Source of the DNA: CAZKCI01 sp964551475
GTDB lineage: Bacteria > Auribacterota > Erginobacteria > Erginobacterales > CAZKCI01
Reading direction: 5' to 3'
Length of the DNA stretch: 5,494 bases
Assembly (NCBI GenBank): GCA_964551475.1
Contig: CAZKCI010000061.1
Coordinates: 1-5,494 of the forward strand
In this document: positions 1 through 5,434 of the stretch, piece after piece
Numbering within the stretch: the stretch's first letter is position 1
How the letters are laid out: each line of letters starts with the position of its first letter
Program-made: the position numbers and the translations under genes
Notes under the pieces: model-generated
Told to the model about the DNA's origin: nothing
The model's input: only the letters and a program-made list of their open reading frames with translations
The model's database searches: none

Positions 1-32
1 CGACCGTTGTAGTCTGGACTTTATCAATGACT

Positions 33-114
33 GTCATTGCGAGCGAAGCGAAGCAATCTCTTGCTGCCCACGGGGTTGAGATTGCTTCGTCGCTTCGCTC
101 CTCGCAATGACATG
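33..114. repeat. 82-bp palindromic interspersed repeat, copy 1
   Basis: The two ends are imperfect inverted repeats: the left arm begins GTCATTGCGAGCGAAGCGAA and the right arm ends with its complement, with about 6 extra bases in the right arm. The arms flank a centre of roughly 17 bases. A second copy of the same length lies at 2078-2159 and matches at about 73 of 82 positions with no gaps, counted by eye. It has no coding potential. The form, short with long terminal inverted arms, fits a non-autonomous, MITE-like or REP-like genomic repeat. Very similar palindromes are familiar from intergenic regions of many unrelated bacteria; that is recollection, not a search. Confidence 0.85.
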
Positions 115-144
115 TCTATATTATTATGGACTGACTTATAACTA

Positions 145-215
145 CGAATTACGCGAATTTCGCGAATTTTTGGCTTGGTTTGAACTTACTGCTTACCGTG
201 AATTTGCGTGAATGG
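145..215. repeat. CGAATT-type short repeat cluster
   Basis: The stretch at 145-171 repeats a 9-bp motif close to CGCGAATTT two to three times, and 195-215 holds a similar GTGAATTTGCGTGAATGGG stretch. Related motifs recur at 289-310 and 5080-5100, and in inverted orientation near 5409-5430. No reading frame of interest is present. This looks like a family of low-complexity intergenic repeats; no function is evident. Confidence 0.55.
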
Positions 216-238
216 GCACTGCGCTTGCAACACGATTT

Positions 239-269
239 TGTGGGAGCGACATTCTTGTCGCGATCCAGG
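239..269 (+). repeat. REP-like hairpin, GTGG-foot family, copy 1
   Basis: The element has a TGTGGGA foot, then a 6-bp stem GCGACA with loop TTCT and complement TGTCGC, then GATCCAGG. The foot plus stem-loop layout matches the REP sequences linked to RAYT (TnpA_REP) transposases, whose foot is GTAG or GTGG. The same layout recurs at 2903, 2967 (inverted), 5135 and, more diverged, 5383 (inverted). It lies about 65 bp past the stop codon of the minus-strand gene and lacks the T-run of an intrinsic terminator. Confidence 0.75.
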
Positions 270-270
270 G

Positions 271-310
271 CGGCTTGATTCTGCGCTTTAACCGCAAATC
301 TTCACTAATG
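271..310 (+). repeat. Direct repeat, left copy (pairs with 5060-5100)
   Basis: This 40-bp stretch matches 5060-5100 at about 34 of 41 aligned positions with one gap, counted by eye. It includes the near-shared core CGCTTTAACCGC followed by an AATCT...CAC...AATG tail. The two copies lie just outside the three-gene cluster, each close to a stop codon. They may mark a cassette boundary, or simply be two members of an intergenic repeat family. Confidence 0.6.
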
Positions 311-333
311 ACCAGTCGAGCAATATTTTCTGA

Positions 334-2037
334 TTACTGATCACTTCTTTTTAGCACTGTTATCTTCCCCCCTCCCAGCCACTCCTCCCCTGCGGTGACG
401 TAGTTCTCGCCGATGTAGGACTGTACCTCGGGCGAGAACGAATACCAGGCGTTGTCACGGATGACCACCGCCGGACGGTTTTCCTTAAGTGCCCGGAGAA
501 GCATCTCCCCCTTTTCCTCCTCGGAGAGCATCAAAAGAATCTCGTGATGGAGAAATCCGTAATAATACGCCGGGAAATGGAAGACCCCCAGCCCCGTCCA
601 TCCGTCAAAAACCCGCTCGTTTTCAAATTCCGACCGTTGAACCGTTGAACCGTTGAACCGTTGAACCTGAATATGGTGGACCGTCCGCAACGAGCGAAGG
701 AAGGTCTCGTTGGTGAAATGGCGGTAACTTAGCATGAGGTTGAAGGAGCGGGGGACGAGAGCGGCGAGAAGACAGGCGATGAGAAGGAAGGCGGAGAATC
801 GGACGCGAGGCAGCGAGGCAATGATCCAGGCCAATCCTCCCGCCGCCAAACCGACGACCGCCCAGAAGGGTCCGTTTTCCAGTGTGATGGGATAACGGTA
901 GCCGGCCAGGAAAACCATCCCCCCCTGAAGGAGAAAAGGCAGGAGCAGGAGCGCCCCCGACAAGGCTCTAATACGCCCGCATTGCGCCGGCAGCCAGGAG
1001 AGGAAGCACAGGAGAGCGGATGATCCCAGGATCGCCGCAAAGGGCATCAGCATGGCGTAATACTGGGCATAGACGACCGGGCTGACCAGGGCCCCCAACG
1101 CTCCGCCGATCAGAGGACCGGCGACAAGGATAAATCGCCGGTCCCGGCCGAACTCACGGAAAGCGAGGACCAGCCCCGCCCCCGCCCAGACGACGAGAAA
1201 AGGATCGAAGAGGGCGACCGGCGCGAGAAAGAGGAGAGGCGAGAACGAATGCTTCCAGGAGAAGTGGAGGAGATAATTCTCCCGGACGAGCCCGTCCAGG
1301 ACCCCGAGCTTCTGGAAATAGAGGTGGTAAGCCAGGAGCGGCAGGAGAAAAGACGCCGCGAAAGCGCCCCCGCCGGTCCATTTGGTCCATCCCGTCCATT
1401 TAGTCCATCTCGTCCATTGTCCGCCCCGCGCCGGGAGGAAGAGCATGGCCGCCGCCAGGCCCATGATCGGAAAGACCGCTTTCTGTGTGCAGAGGAAGGC
1501 GAGAGAGAAGGAGAGACCCGCCCCCGCCCATCTCCAGGGACCCCGTCCGGGGGGGCGCAGGAGACAGAGGAGGCCCAGGACAAGAAGGAGCGCCGCCGGG
1601 ACATCCGGTCGGATCTCCAGCGTCTTGGAGAGAAAGACGAAGTCGAGTCCCAGCCAGGCCGCGGCCAGGCCGGCGAGGCCGGGCGGGGCGAAGGAACGGG
1701 CGGCGAAGGCCGTGGCGATGAGAATGGCCGCGGTCAGGACGAGGATGAGGGCGCGGGCGGAGAAGATAGTTCCCGCCCCGGGCGAGGCGGAGAGGAGGGG
1801 GAGGAGGAGGTAGTGGAGGAGATGGTTGTGGTGCTCGAAGAAATCCTGATGGGGGATCCAACCGCGGGAGATGAGAAATGACGCCTGCAGGTGCTCAAGC
1901 TCATCCGGGTCGAAGAAGCGGACGGCGAGGAGCTCCGCGCGCAGTGCGAAAGCGGCGGCGATCAGGATGAGGAGGATCGCAGCCGGGAGGAGACGATAAC
2001 GGCGGGGGGAGGGGGAAAGGAGGGCAGCATTATCCAT
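334..2037 (-). CDS. GT39/PMT-like (ArnT-like) integral membrane glycosyltransferase
   Basis: This is a 567-residue protein with about 11-13 hydrophobic segments, beginning with one at residues 14-37. Family members transfer a sugar from a polyprenyl-phosphate donor to an acceptor on the outer face of the cytoplasmic membrane. The first extracytoplasmic loop carries the acidic motif DPDELEH (43-49) and then DFFEHHNHLLHYLL (65-78), the pattern of the GT39 superfamily loop that holds the catalytic acidic residue. KTLEIRPDVPAALL (138-151), QKAVFP (185-190) and the SPVVYAQYY stretch (319-327) also fit bacterial GT39-like proteins. A soluble C-terminal part (about 470-567) starts near VFDGWTGLGVF. 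Two simple-repeat insertions are present: (WTx)5 at 208-222 and an 8-bp repeat product around 457-468. The ATG at 2037 is the natural start, although only a weak GGA lies upstream. The gene is divergent from the next. Sugar and acceptor are unknown. Confidence 0.88.
   Translation of the reverse strand: MDNAALLSPSPRRYRLLPAAILLILIAAAFALRAELLAVRFFDPDELEHLQASFLISRGWIPHQDFFEHHNHLLHYLLLPLLSASPGAGTIFSARALILVLTAAILIATAFAARSFAPPGLAGLAAAWLGLDFVFLSKTLEIRPDVPAALLLVLGLLCLLRPPGRGPWRWAGAGLSFSLAFLCTQKAVFPIMGLAAAMLFLPARGGQWTRWTKWTGWTKWTGGGAFAASFLLPLLAYHLYFQKLGVLDGLVRENYLLHFSWKHSFSPLLFLAPVALFDPFLVVWAGAGLVLAFREFGRDRRFILVAGPLIGGALGALVSPVVYAQYYAMLMPFAAILGSSALLCFLSWLPAQCGRIRALSGALLLLPFLLQGGMVFLAGYRYPITLENGPFWAVVGLAAGGLAWIIASLPRVRFSAFLLIACLLAALVPRSFNLMLSYRHFTNETFLRSLRTVHHIQVQRFNGSTVQRSEFENERVFDGWTGLGVFHFPAYYYGFLHHEILLMLSEEEKGEMLLRALKENRPAVVIRDNAWYSFSPEVQSYIGENYVTAGEEWLGGGKITVLKRSDQ
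633..667 (-). repeat. 8-bp tandem repeat inside the glycosyltransferase gene
   Basis: The unit ACCGTTGA (plus strand) occurs four times in perfect tandem at 633-664, followed by a partial ACC. It lies inside the minus-strand gene, where it encodes VQRFNGSTVQR (residues 458-468), so the protein shows an 8-residue period. Because 8 is not a multiple of 3, a one-unit change shifts the frame. The alternative frames stop at 623-625 and 531-533, removing the last hundred or so residues. Confidence 0.9.
1376..1417 (-). repeat. 9-bp in-frame tandem repeat encoding (Trp-Thr-x)5
   Basis: GTCCAT on the plus strand recurs at 1376, 1385, 1394, 1403 and 1412, an exact 9-bp period with a variable third triplet. 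On the coding strand this gives WTRWTKWTGWTKWTG (residues 208-222), in a loop between two hydrophobic segments. Copy number could change without breaking the frame. The tryptophan-rich product is unlike the surrounding protein and looks like inserted simple-sequence DNA. Confidence 0.9.
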
Positions 2038-2077
2038 TTGCTGATCCGATGCTTATGACAGGCACATTGTCGATTAG

Positions 2078-2159
2078 GTCATTGCGAGCATAGCGAAGCA
2101 ATCTTTTGGTACGCATGGGGTTGAGGTTGCTTCGTCGCTCCGCTCCTCGCAATGACATG
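2078..2159. repeat. 82-bp palindromic interspersed repeat, copy 2
   Basis: This is the same element as 33-114, ungapped, with about 9 differences concentrated in the centre. The outer arms (GTCATTGCGAGC and its complement) are best kept. It fills the middle of the intergenic region between the divergent glycosyltransferase genes. That leaves only about 40 bp before the minus-strand start and 37 bp before the plus-strand start for promoter elements. It may carry or insulate divergent promoters, but no clear -35/-10 pair was found. Confidence 0.85.
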
Positions 2160-2180
2160 ATAGCGCTTTTTCGGGCTATC
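2159..2180. repeat. Short inverted repeat upstream of the second glycosyltransferase
   Basis: GATAGC (2159-2164) and GCTATC (2175-2180) are perfect 6-bp inverted arms around a 10-bp centre. They lie 16 bp before the GTG start at 2197 and abut the 82-bp palindrome. The site could be an operator or leader hairpin, or chance; nothing else in the window repeats it. Confidence 0.3.
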
Positions 2181-2196
2181 GGATATTCTATATGGT

Positions 2197-3966
2197 GTGC
2201 GACGGTACATGCAAGATTTCCACGGAAAGGCGCCTCGGATTGCTCTCGCCCTCCTCATCGTCGCCAACCTGGCATTCTCATTCTGGCTTTTCCGAACGCG
2301 AGGGAACGGTTTTTTCGCACCCCACGGGGACGAGGTGGCGCGGGCCGCCATCGGCTACAGCCTCCGCCACGGCGGAGGCTTCCCCGAGGGGAGCCTCTTC
2401 ATGCACTGGAAGCCCCTTCCCGGTCCCTTCCCCCACAAGGTTTGGTGTCCCCTCCAGTTCTATCTGATCGCCGCCGTCTATGCCCTCACCGGCGATCTCC
2501 TGCTCTCCCCCTTCTTGGTCAACAGCATTTTTGCCGCCGGTATACTCGTTCTTCTTTTCGCGACGATCGGAAAGGCTGTCCCCGGCTGTCCCTTTCTCGC
2601 TTTTGCCGGGGCGGCCGTCTACGCCGCTCTTCCCGCGACTAAGGTTGTGGATGTCTCTGGTCTCGACCAAACGATCGCGAACTTCTTCCTCCTCGCGGGT
2701 GTCTGCTTTTGGATGGACGGGGTCGCGGGGGAAAGGAGGTCCAACCTCGATCGCCCGCTCGCAAGCCAGGACTGTGATGGGATCGGCGTCTGCCCCATCC
2801 CGAATTCTTCTTCGGGCCCCGCCGCGCTCCGGGCCAGCCTGGATCGGGGCGAGATGCCCCTCCCGCAAGCTCGCTTTCGATCGCCCGCTCGCAAGCCAGG
2901 ACTGTGGGAGCGGCGTCCCCGCCGCGCTCCGGGCCAGCCTGGATCGGGGCGAGACGCCCCTCCCACAAATTTCGCTTGTCTGTTGGCGGCCGCCGCGGCG
3001 TTTCTTTTCGCCAGCGCGACCCGTTTCGAGGGCTGGTTCGGCGTCGCCGTGTTTGGGTCATGGCTTCTCTGGAGGGCGGTCTTCCCGGTATCGTCTCTCC
3101 CGCGCCGGCGGCTGATCCCCCCCCTGGTCATCGCGCTGCTTTTCATCGCCGCCTGGTCGGCCTGGCAGCTTGCTCACTTTGGCCGTCTCGAGTATTTCAG
3201 CTATCACCGCGCCGAAGCCCTGCTGGGCAGGGACAAGATATATCTGGAGCGTTCCGCTGTTGAGAAGATTCTCTTTTATCCGCGCCTTCTGGTTCGGTCT
3301 GCGCCCGTCGTGGCGATCTTCTCTCTTGTCGGTCTGGTCCTCTTTCGCCGCCTTTCGCGGCCCGCCCGCCTGGCGGCGGTTTTCGCCTCCGCCGAGTTTC
3401 TTATTCTGACCGCGAGCACATTTTCCGTGGGCGTCCCCCACGGCGTTCAACGCCTCATGGCCACCAACCTGATGCTGTTCCTACCCGTGGCCGTGGCTGG
3501 ACTGGCGGAGCTCCTGGTCGTCGTTATCAGGAGAAAAGCCGCGCCGGCCGCGGCCGTTCAATGCCTGATCTTCGCCGCTGTCTCCGTCGCGTCCGTCCCG
3601 TCGTCCCTTTACAACAGCATCTCCGCCGACATCTTCCGGATCGGCCGGTTTTTGGAACGGGCGGCCGGAGACGGGACGATCGGGGCAGGGGAGCGGGTCT
3701 ACGTGGAATACACGGGCAAAGAGGCGGGGAGGGAGTGGGACACCCAGAAGATATCGCTCTTCGTCCCGGCTATCGCGACTACACAGCCGGCGTTTCCCTG
3801 GAAAGGAGCGGGGGAGCGGATTGCCGCCCGCCTGGAGAAGGACCGGATCGCGCTGGCGGTGGTCTGGTCGGAAGGGGCGCGGGGGCGGTTGCCGGAATTC
3901 ATGCGGGAGGTGCTGGTGGCGGGGCCGTATGCGGTCTATGGGAAGAAGGTTACGAAGGGTTACTAA
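2197..3966 (+). CDS. GT39-like integral membrane glycosyltransferase with an internal REP insertion
   Basis: The product is 589 residues with many hydrophobic segments (15-33, 84-122, 132-146, 158-172, 261-274, 281-296, 307-325, 367-384, 392-412, 423-445 and 450-468 roughly) and a soluble C-terminal tail (about 485-589). GDE at 44-46 in the first outer loop matches the acidic motif of GT39/ArnT-like transferases. The HWKPLP (70-75) and PLQFYL (85-90) segments and TRFEGW (275-280) also fit that family. It probably uses a polyprenyl-phosphate sugar donor; the acceptor is unknown. Residues about 184-257 come from duplicated REP DNA and resemble no glycosyltransferase domain. The start is uncertain: GTG 2197 gives MRRYMQDF, and ATG 2209 is an alternative. 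Neither has a strong ribosome binding site (GGA at 2181 is 13 bp before the GTG). The next gene follows 13 bp after the TAA. Confidence 0.85.
   Translation: MRRYMQDFHGKAPRIALALLIVANLAFSFWLFRTRGNGFFAPHGDEVARAAIGYSLRHGGGFPEGSLFMHWKPLPGPFPHKVWCPLQFYLIAAVYALTGDLLLSPFLVNSIFAAGILVLLFATIGKAVPGCPFLAFAGAAVYAALPATKVVDVSGLDQTIANFFLLAGVCFWMDGVAGERRSNLDRPLASQDCDGIGVCPIPNSSSGPAALRASLDRGEMPLPQARFRSPARKPGLWERRPRRAPGQPGSGRDAPPTNFACLLAAAAAFLFASATRFEGWFGVAVFGSWLLWRAVFPVSSLPRRRLIPPLVIALLFIAAWSAWQLAHFGRLEYFSYHRAEALLGRDKIYLERSAVEKILFYPRLLVRSAPVVAIFSLVGLVLFRRLSRPARLAAVFASAEFLILTASTFSVGVPHGVQRLMATNLMLFLPVAVAGLAELLVVVIRRKAAPAAAVQCLIFAAVSVASVPSSLYNSISADIFRIGRFLERAAGDGTIGAGERVYVEYTGKEAGREWDTQKISLFVPAIATTQPAFPWKGAGERIAARLEKDRIALAVVWSEGARGRLPEFMREVLVAGPYAVYGKKVTKGY
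2747..2967. repeat. Tandem duplication of a REP-containing unit inside a gene
   Basis: The 26-bp segment from TCGATCGCCCGCTCGCAAGC onward at 2747 recurs exactly at 2877, and the segment starting GCCGCGCTCCGGGCCAGCCT at 2821 recurs at 2921 with two differences over 47 bp. The offset is 130 bp for the first part and 100 bp for the second, because copy 1 carries 30 extra bases at its centre, including the hairpin arms CCCGAA/TTCGGG. Both offsets leave remainder 1 on division by 3, so the same DNA is read as DRPLASQDC and ALRASLDRGEMPLPQ in copy 1 but as RSPARKPGLW and APGQPGSGRDAPPT in copy 2. Neither reading has a stop. Confidence 0.9.
2903..2967. repeat. REP doublet (REPIN-like), inverted pair inside a gene
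   Basis: The left half at 2903 is TGTGGGA, stem GCGGCG, loop TCCC, stem CGCCGC. The right half, read from 2967 on the minus strand, is TGTGGGA, stem GGGGCG, loop TCT, stem CGCCCC, then GATCCAGG. About 20 bp separate the halves. Two REPs in opposite orientation are the known mobile form (REPIN) of RAYT-associated repeats. The upstream duplicate at about 2773-2867 is a decayed version with a changed left half and the foot TGCGGGA on the right. Confidence 0.8.
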
Positions 3967-3979
3967 CGGATTGACGCGG

Positions 3980-5047
3980 ATGAAACATGGGATTGTCGCC
4001 GCCGTTCGCGGCGTGCTGCTTGTCGCGGCAACCGTCCTCCTGGCGGAGGGCTTATCCAGCCTCATCCTCTTCCTCTCCGATCTCCGTTCTCCCGCTTCGA
4101 CGCTCGCCGAGCGGCGGCACACCCGCTATGACCCCGAAATCGGCTGGGTCAACATTCCTCTCCTCCATCTTCCCGACATGTATGGACCCGGCCTCTCTCT
4201 GCGGACCGATGGGGACGGCGCGCGCGTCGATCCCGGCCGTTCTTCCTCGCCGCCCGCGGGGGTGCGACGGATCATCTGCTCGGGCGATTCCTTCACACTG
4301 GGGTTCGGTGTCGGAGACGACCAGTCCTGGCCGGCGCTGCTCTCCCGCCGGGAGGGGCGCTGGGAGACGGTCAACCTGGGGCAGGGGGGGTATGACCTCG
4401 GCCAGTCCTATCTCTGGTTCCGGCGGGCGGGGGAAGGCCGGACCTACGATGTCCACCTTCTGGCGCTGACACCTCCGCTCTTGGAGCGGATGAGATCGGC
4501 GGTTTTCCTGGGTTATGGCAAGCCGCGCTTGAACGCGAGGGGAGGGGAGCTTGCCGTCGAGAATGTCCCGGTCCCTCGTGGGGCTTTCTATGTTCCCTGG
4601 TTGAACGACCACCGCGCTGCCTTCGCAGGGCTTCGTTCGGTAGCTCTGGTCGGGAAACTGTATCGGTCGGCTTCTTCGGACGGCGGAGCGCTCTTGGACG
4701 AAGATGAGGTGAAGGAAACGGTAGCTTTCATTCTCCGGGATCTGTCGGCCCGTGCGCGGCGGCAGGGAGGGACCCTGGCGGTGGCGTTTCTTCCCCTCAA
4801 GGAAGCGTACGAGATGCCGTCTCCGGAAGGATGGCATCGTTTCGTCCGGGAGGAGACGGAAAGGCAGGGGCTGGTTTTCTTCGACCTGGTGGAAGAAATG
4901 AAGAGACTTCCCCGGGAACGGATCGCGGAGCTTTTTATCCCGGAAGGATCGGTCGCCTATCCCCACGCCGCCGGCCACTATTCCGCGGCCGGAAACGCCT
5001 GGGTGGCGGAGGCCCTTCAGGACAAACTTTCGCGTCTCGGATACTGA
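3980..5047 (+). CDS. Membrane-anchored SGNH/GDSL-hydrolase-like protein
   Basis: From the ATG at 3980 the product is 355 residues. An N-terminal hydrophobic segment (about 5-32) suggests a signal anchor with the rest outside the membrane. HTRYDPEIGWVN (47-58) and PDMYGPG (65-71) resemble the region preceding the fold in bacterial SGNH proteins of envelope loci. Block I is GDSFTLGFGV (102-111), with candidate nucleophile Ser104. NLGQGGYDLGQ (132-142) gives the block II glycine. The C-terminal block is HYSAAGN (333-339), with candidate His333. The usual block III Asn is replaced by LALTPPL (161-167), and the Asp normally 2-3 residues before the His is absent (AAGH). Family members remove or transfer acyl groups on glycans or lipids; the substrate here is unknown. 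It starts 13 bp after the upstream stop, so co-transcription is likely. TTG at 3971, 11 bp after GAAGGG (3954-3959), is an alternative start with a better-placed ribosome binding site. Confidence 0.82.
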   Translation: MKHGIVAAVRGVLLVAATVLLAEGLSSLILFLSDLRSPASTLAERRHTRYDPEIGWVNIPLLHLPDMYGPGLSLRTDGDGARVDPGRSSSPPAGVRRIICSGDSFTLGFGVGDDQSWPALLSRREGRWETVNLGQGGYDLGQSYLWFRRAGEGRTYDVHLLALTPPLLERMRSAVFLGYGKPRLNARGGELAVENVPVPRGAFYVPWLNDHRAAFAGLRSVALVGKLYRSASSDGGALLDEDEVKETVAFILRDLSARARRQGGTLAVAFLPLKEAYEMPSPEGWHRFVREETERQGLVFFDLVEEMKRLPRERIAELFIPEGSVAYPHAAGHYSAAGNAWVAEALQDKLSRLGY

Positions 5048-5059
5048 CGCCGTATGGGC

Positions 5060-5100
5060 CGGCTTGGCTCGGCGCTTTTAACCGCGAATCTACACGAATG
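5060..5100 (+). repeat. Direct repeat, right copy (pairs with 271-310)
   Basis: It begins CGGCTTGGCTCGGCGCTTTT and continues into AACCGCGAATCTACACGAATG, so it includes the CGAAT-type motif. It starts 12 bp after the stop of the SGNH-like gene. In the left copy the REP hairpin comes just before this repeat, whereas here it comes after, so the two sites are not one simple duplicated block. Confidence 0.6.
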
Positions 5101-5134
5101 GGCTTTGGAACGATGAACGCTTTCTATGCGGTTC

Positions 5135-5164
5135 TGTGGGAGCGGCGTCTCGCCGCGATCCAGG
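5135..5164 (+). repeat. REP-like hairpin, GTGG-foot family, downstream copy
   Basis: The element reads TGTGGGA, stem GCGGCG, loop TCT, stem CGCCGC, then GATCCAGG. Apart from stem and loop changes it is the same as the element at 239-269. It lies 88 bp past the stop of the SGNH-like gene and faces an inverted relative at 5353-5383. It could protect the 3' end of the operon transcript as known REP hairpins do, but no T-run follows to suggest intrinsic termination. Confidence 0.8.
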
Positions 5165-5185
5165 CCGACCTGGCTGACGATTTTT

Positions 5186-5265
5186 AACAGACGATTGAAT
5201 AGGATTGAATAGGATGGTCCCGGCCGGTCTGTTTTATCCTATACAATCCTATTCAATCGTCTGTT
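5186..5265. repeat. Long inverted repeat with 30-bp arms
   Basis: The left arm 5186-5215 (AACAGACGATTGAATAGGAT...) and right arm 5236-5265 are complementary at 29 of 30 positions, around a 20-bp loop containing CCGGCCGG. The left arm holds ATTGAATAGG twice in tandem. As RNA this would form a very stable hairpin about 140 bases past the SGNH-like stop codon. It has no T-run after it, so it is more likely a repeat element or a transcript-end stabiliser than a classical terminator. Confidence 0.85.
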
Positions 5266-5310
5266 GAAATGTTTGGCCGGGCCGCAGATGGGGATGGCCG
5301 TGGCCGGCGC

Positions 5311-5333
5311 GCGAACACCAGGTTCGCCCCTAC
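5311..5333 (-). repeat. Second REP-like family with GTAG foot
   Basis: Read on the minus strand, the element is GTAGGG, stem GCGAAC, loop CTGGT, stem GTTCGC. GTAG directly before a stem-loop is the classic foot of RAYT-linked REP sequences. The stem differs from the GTGG-foot elements, so it is probably a separate repeat family. Similar GTAGGGGCGAAC-type repeats are familiar in many bacterial genomes (recollection only). Confidence 0.6.
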
Positions 5334-5352
5334 GACCCGCGTGGCGGGGTCA

Positions 5353-5383
5353 GGATAACCCGACAGAAGGTCGGGGTCCCACA
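5353..5383 (-). repeat. Diverged GTGG-foot REP-like hairpin
   Basis: On the minus strand this reads TGTGGGAC, stem CCCGAC, loop CTTCT, stem GTCGGG, then TTATCC. Foot, spacing and trailing ATCC match the elements at 239 and 5135, although the stem bases differ and remain paired. It is inverted relative to 5135-5164, giving a loose inverted pair with other hairpins between. Confidence 0.55.
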
Positions 5384-5434
5384 ATCCATAAAGGTTCTCT
5401 TCCGTTTCGTGTGGGTTGATTCGCGGATTCGGAC

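Noticed and set aside
33..114. CRISPR array or tRNA-like structure
   Set aside because: There is only one palindrome here, with no regular spacer array and no tRNA arms. It is better explained as an interspersed palindromic repeat.
329..347. Short tandem TGATTAC/TGATCAC at the end of the first glycosyltransferase
   Set aside because: Two imperfect 7-bp units are too few to claim a repeat element, though they do supply the last codons and the stop.
1249..1881. Plus-strand open frame of about 210 codons opposite the first glycosyltransferase
   Set aside because: It is Glu/Gly/Arg-rich low-complexity sequence, as expected antisense to a GC-rich membrane-protein gene, and it has no recognisable motif. 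The minus-strand frame has clear family motifs.
2160..2196. Sigma-70-like promoter (TATTCT at 2184 or TATATG at 2189)
   Set aside because: No acceptable -35 hexamer lies at 16-18 bp spacing, so it is not called.
2278..2868. Minus-strand open frame within the second glycosyltransferase
   Set aside because: It runs through the REP repeats, is charged low-complexity sequence, and opposes a well-supported membrane-protein gene.
2747..2967. Frameshifted pseudogene of the second glycosyltransferase
   Set aside because: The frame stays open through the insertion, and family-like sequence (TRFEGW onward) resumes in the same frame, so the gene reads as intact, though its activity is unproven.
3821..3979. 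Upstream extension of the SGNH-like frame overlapping the second glycosyltransferase
   Set aside because: The extension is Arg/Trp/Gly-rich out-of-frame translation of the upstream gene. The hydrophobic anchor begins only after the ATG at 3980.
4052..4978. Minus-strand open frame of about 308 codons opposite the SGNH-like gene
   Set aside because: It is a GC-rich antisense shadow without domain motifs or a credible ribosome binding site. The plus strand carries GDSF and the other SGNH blocks.
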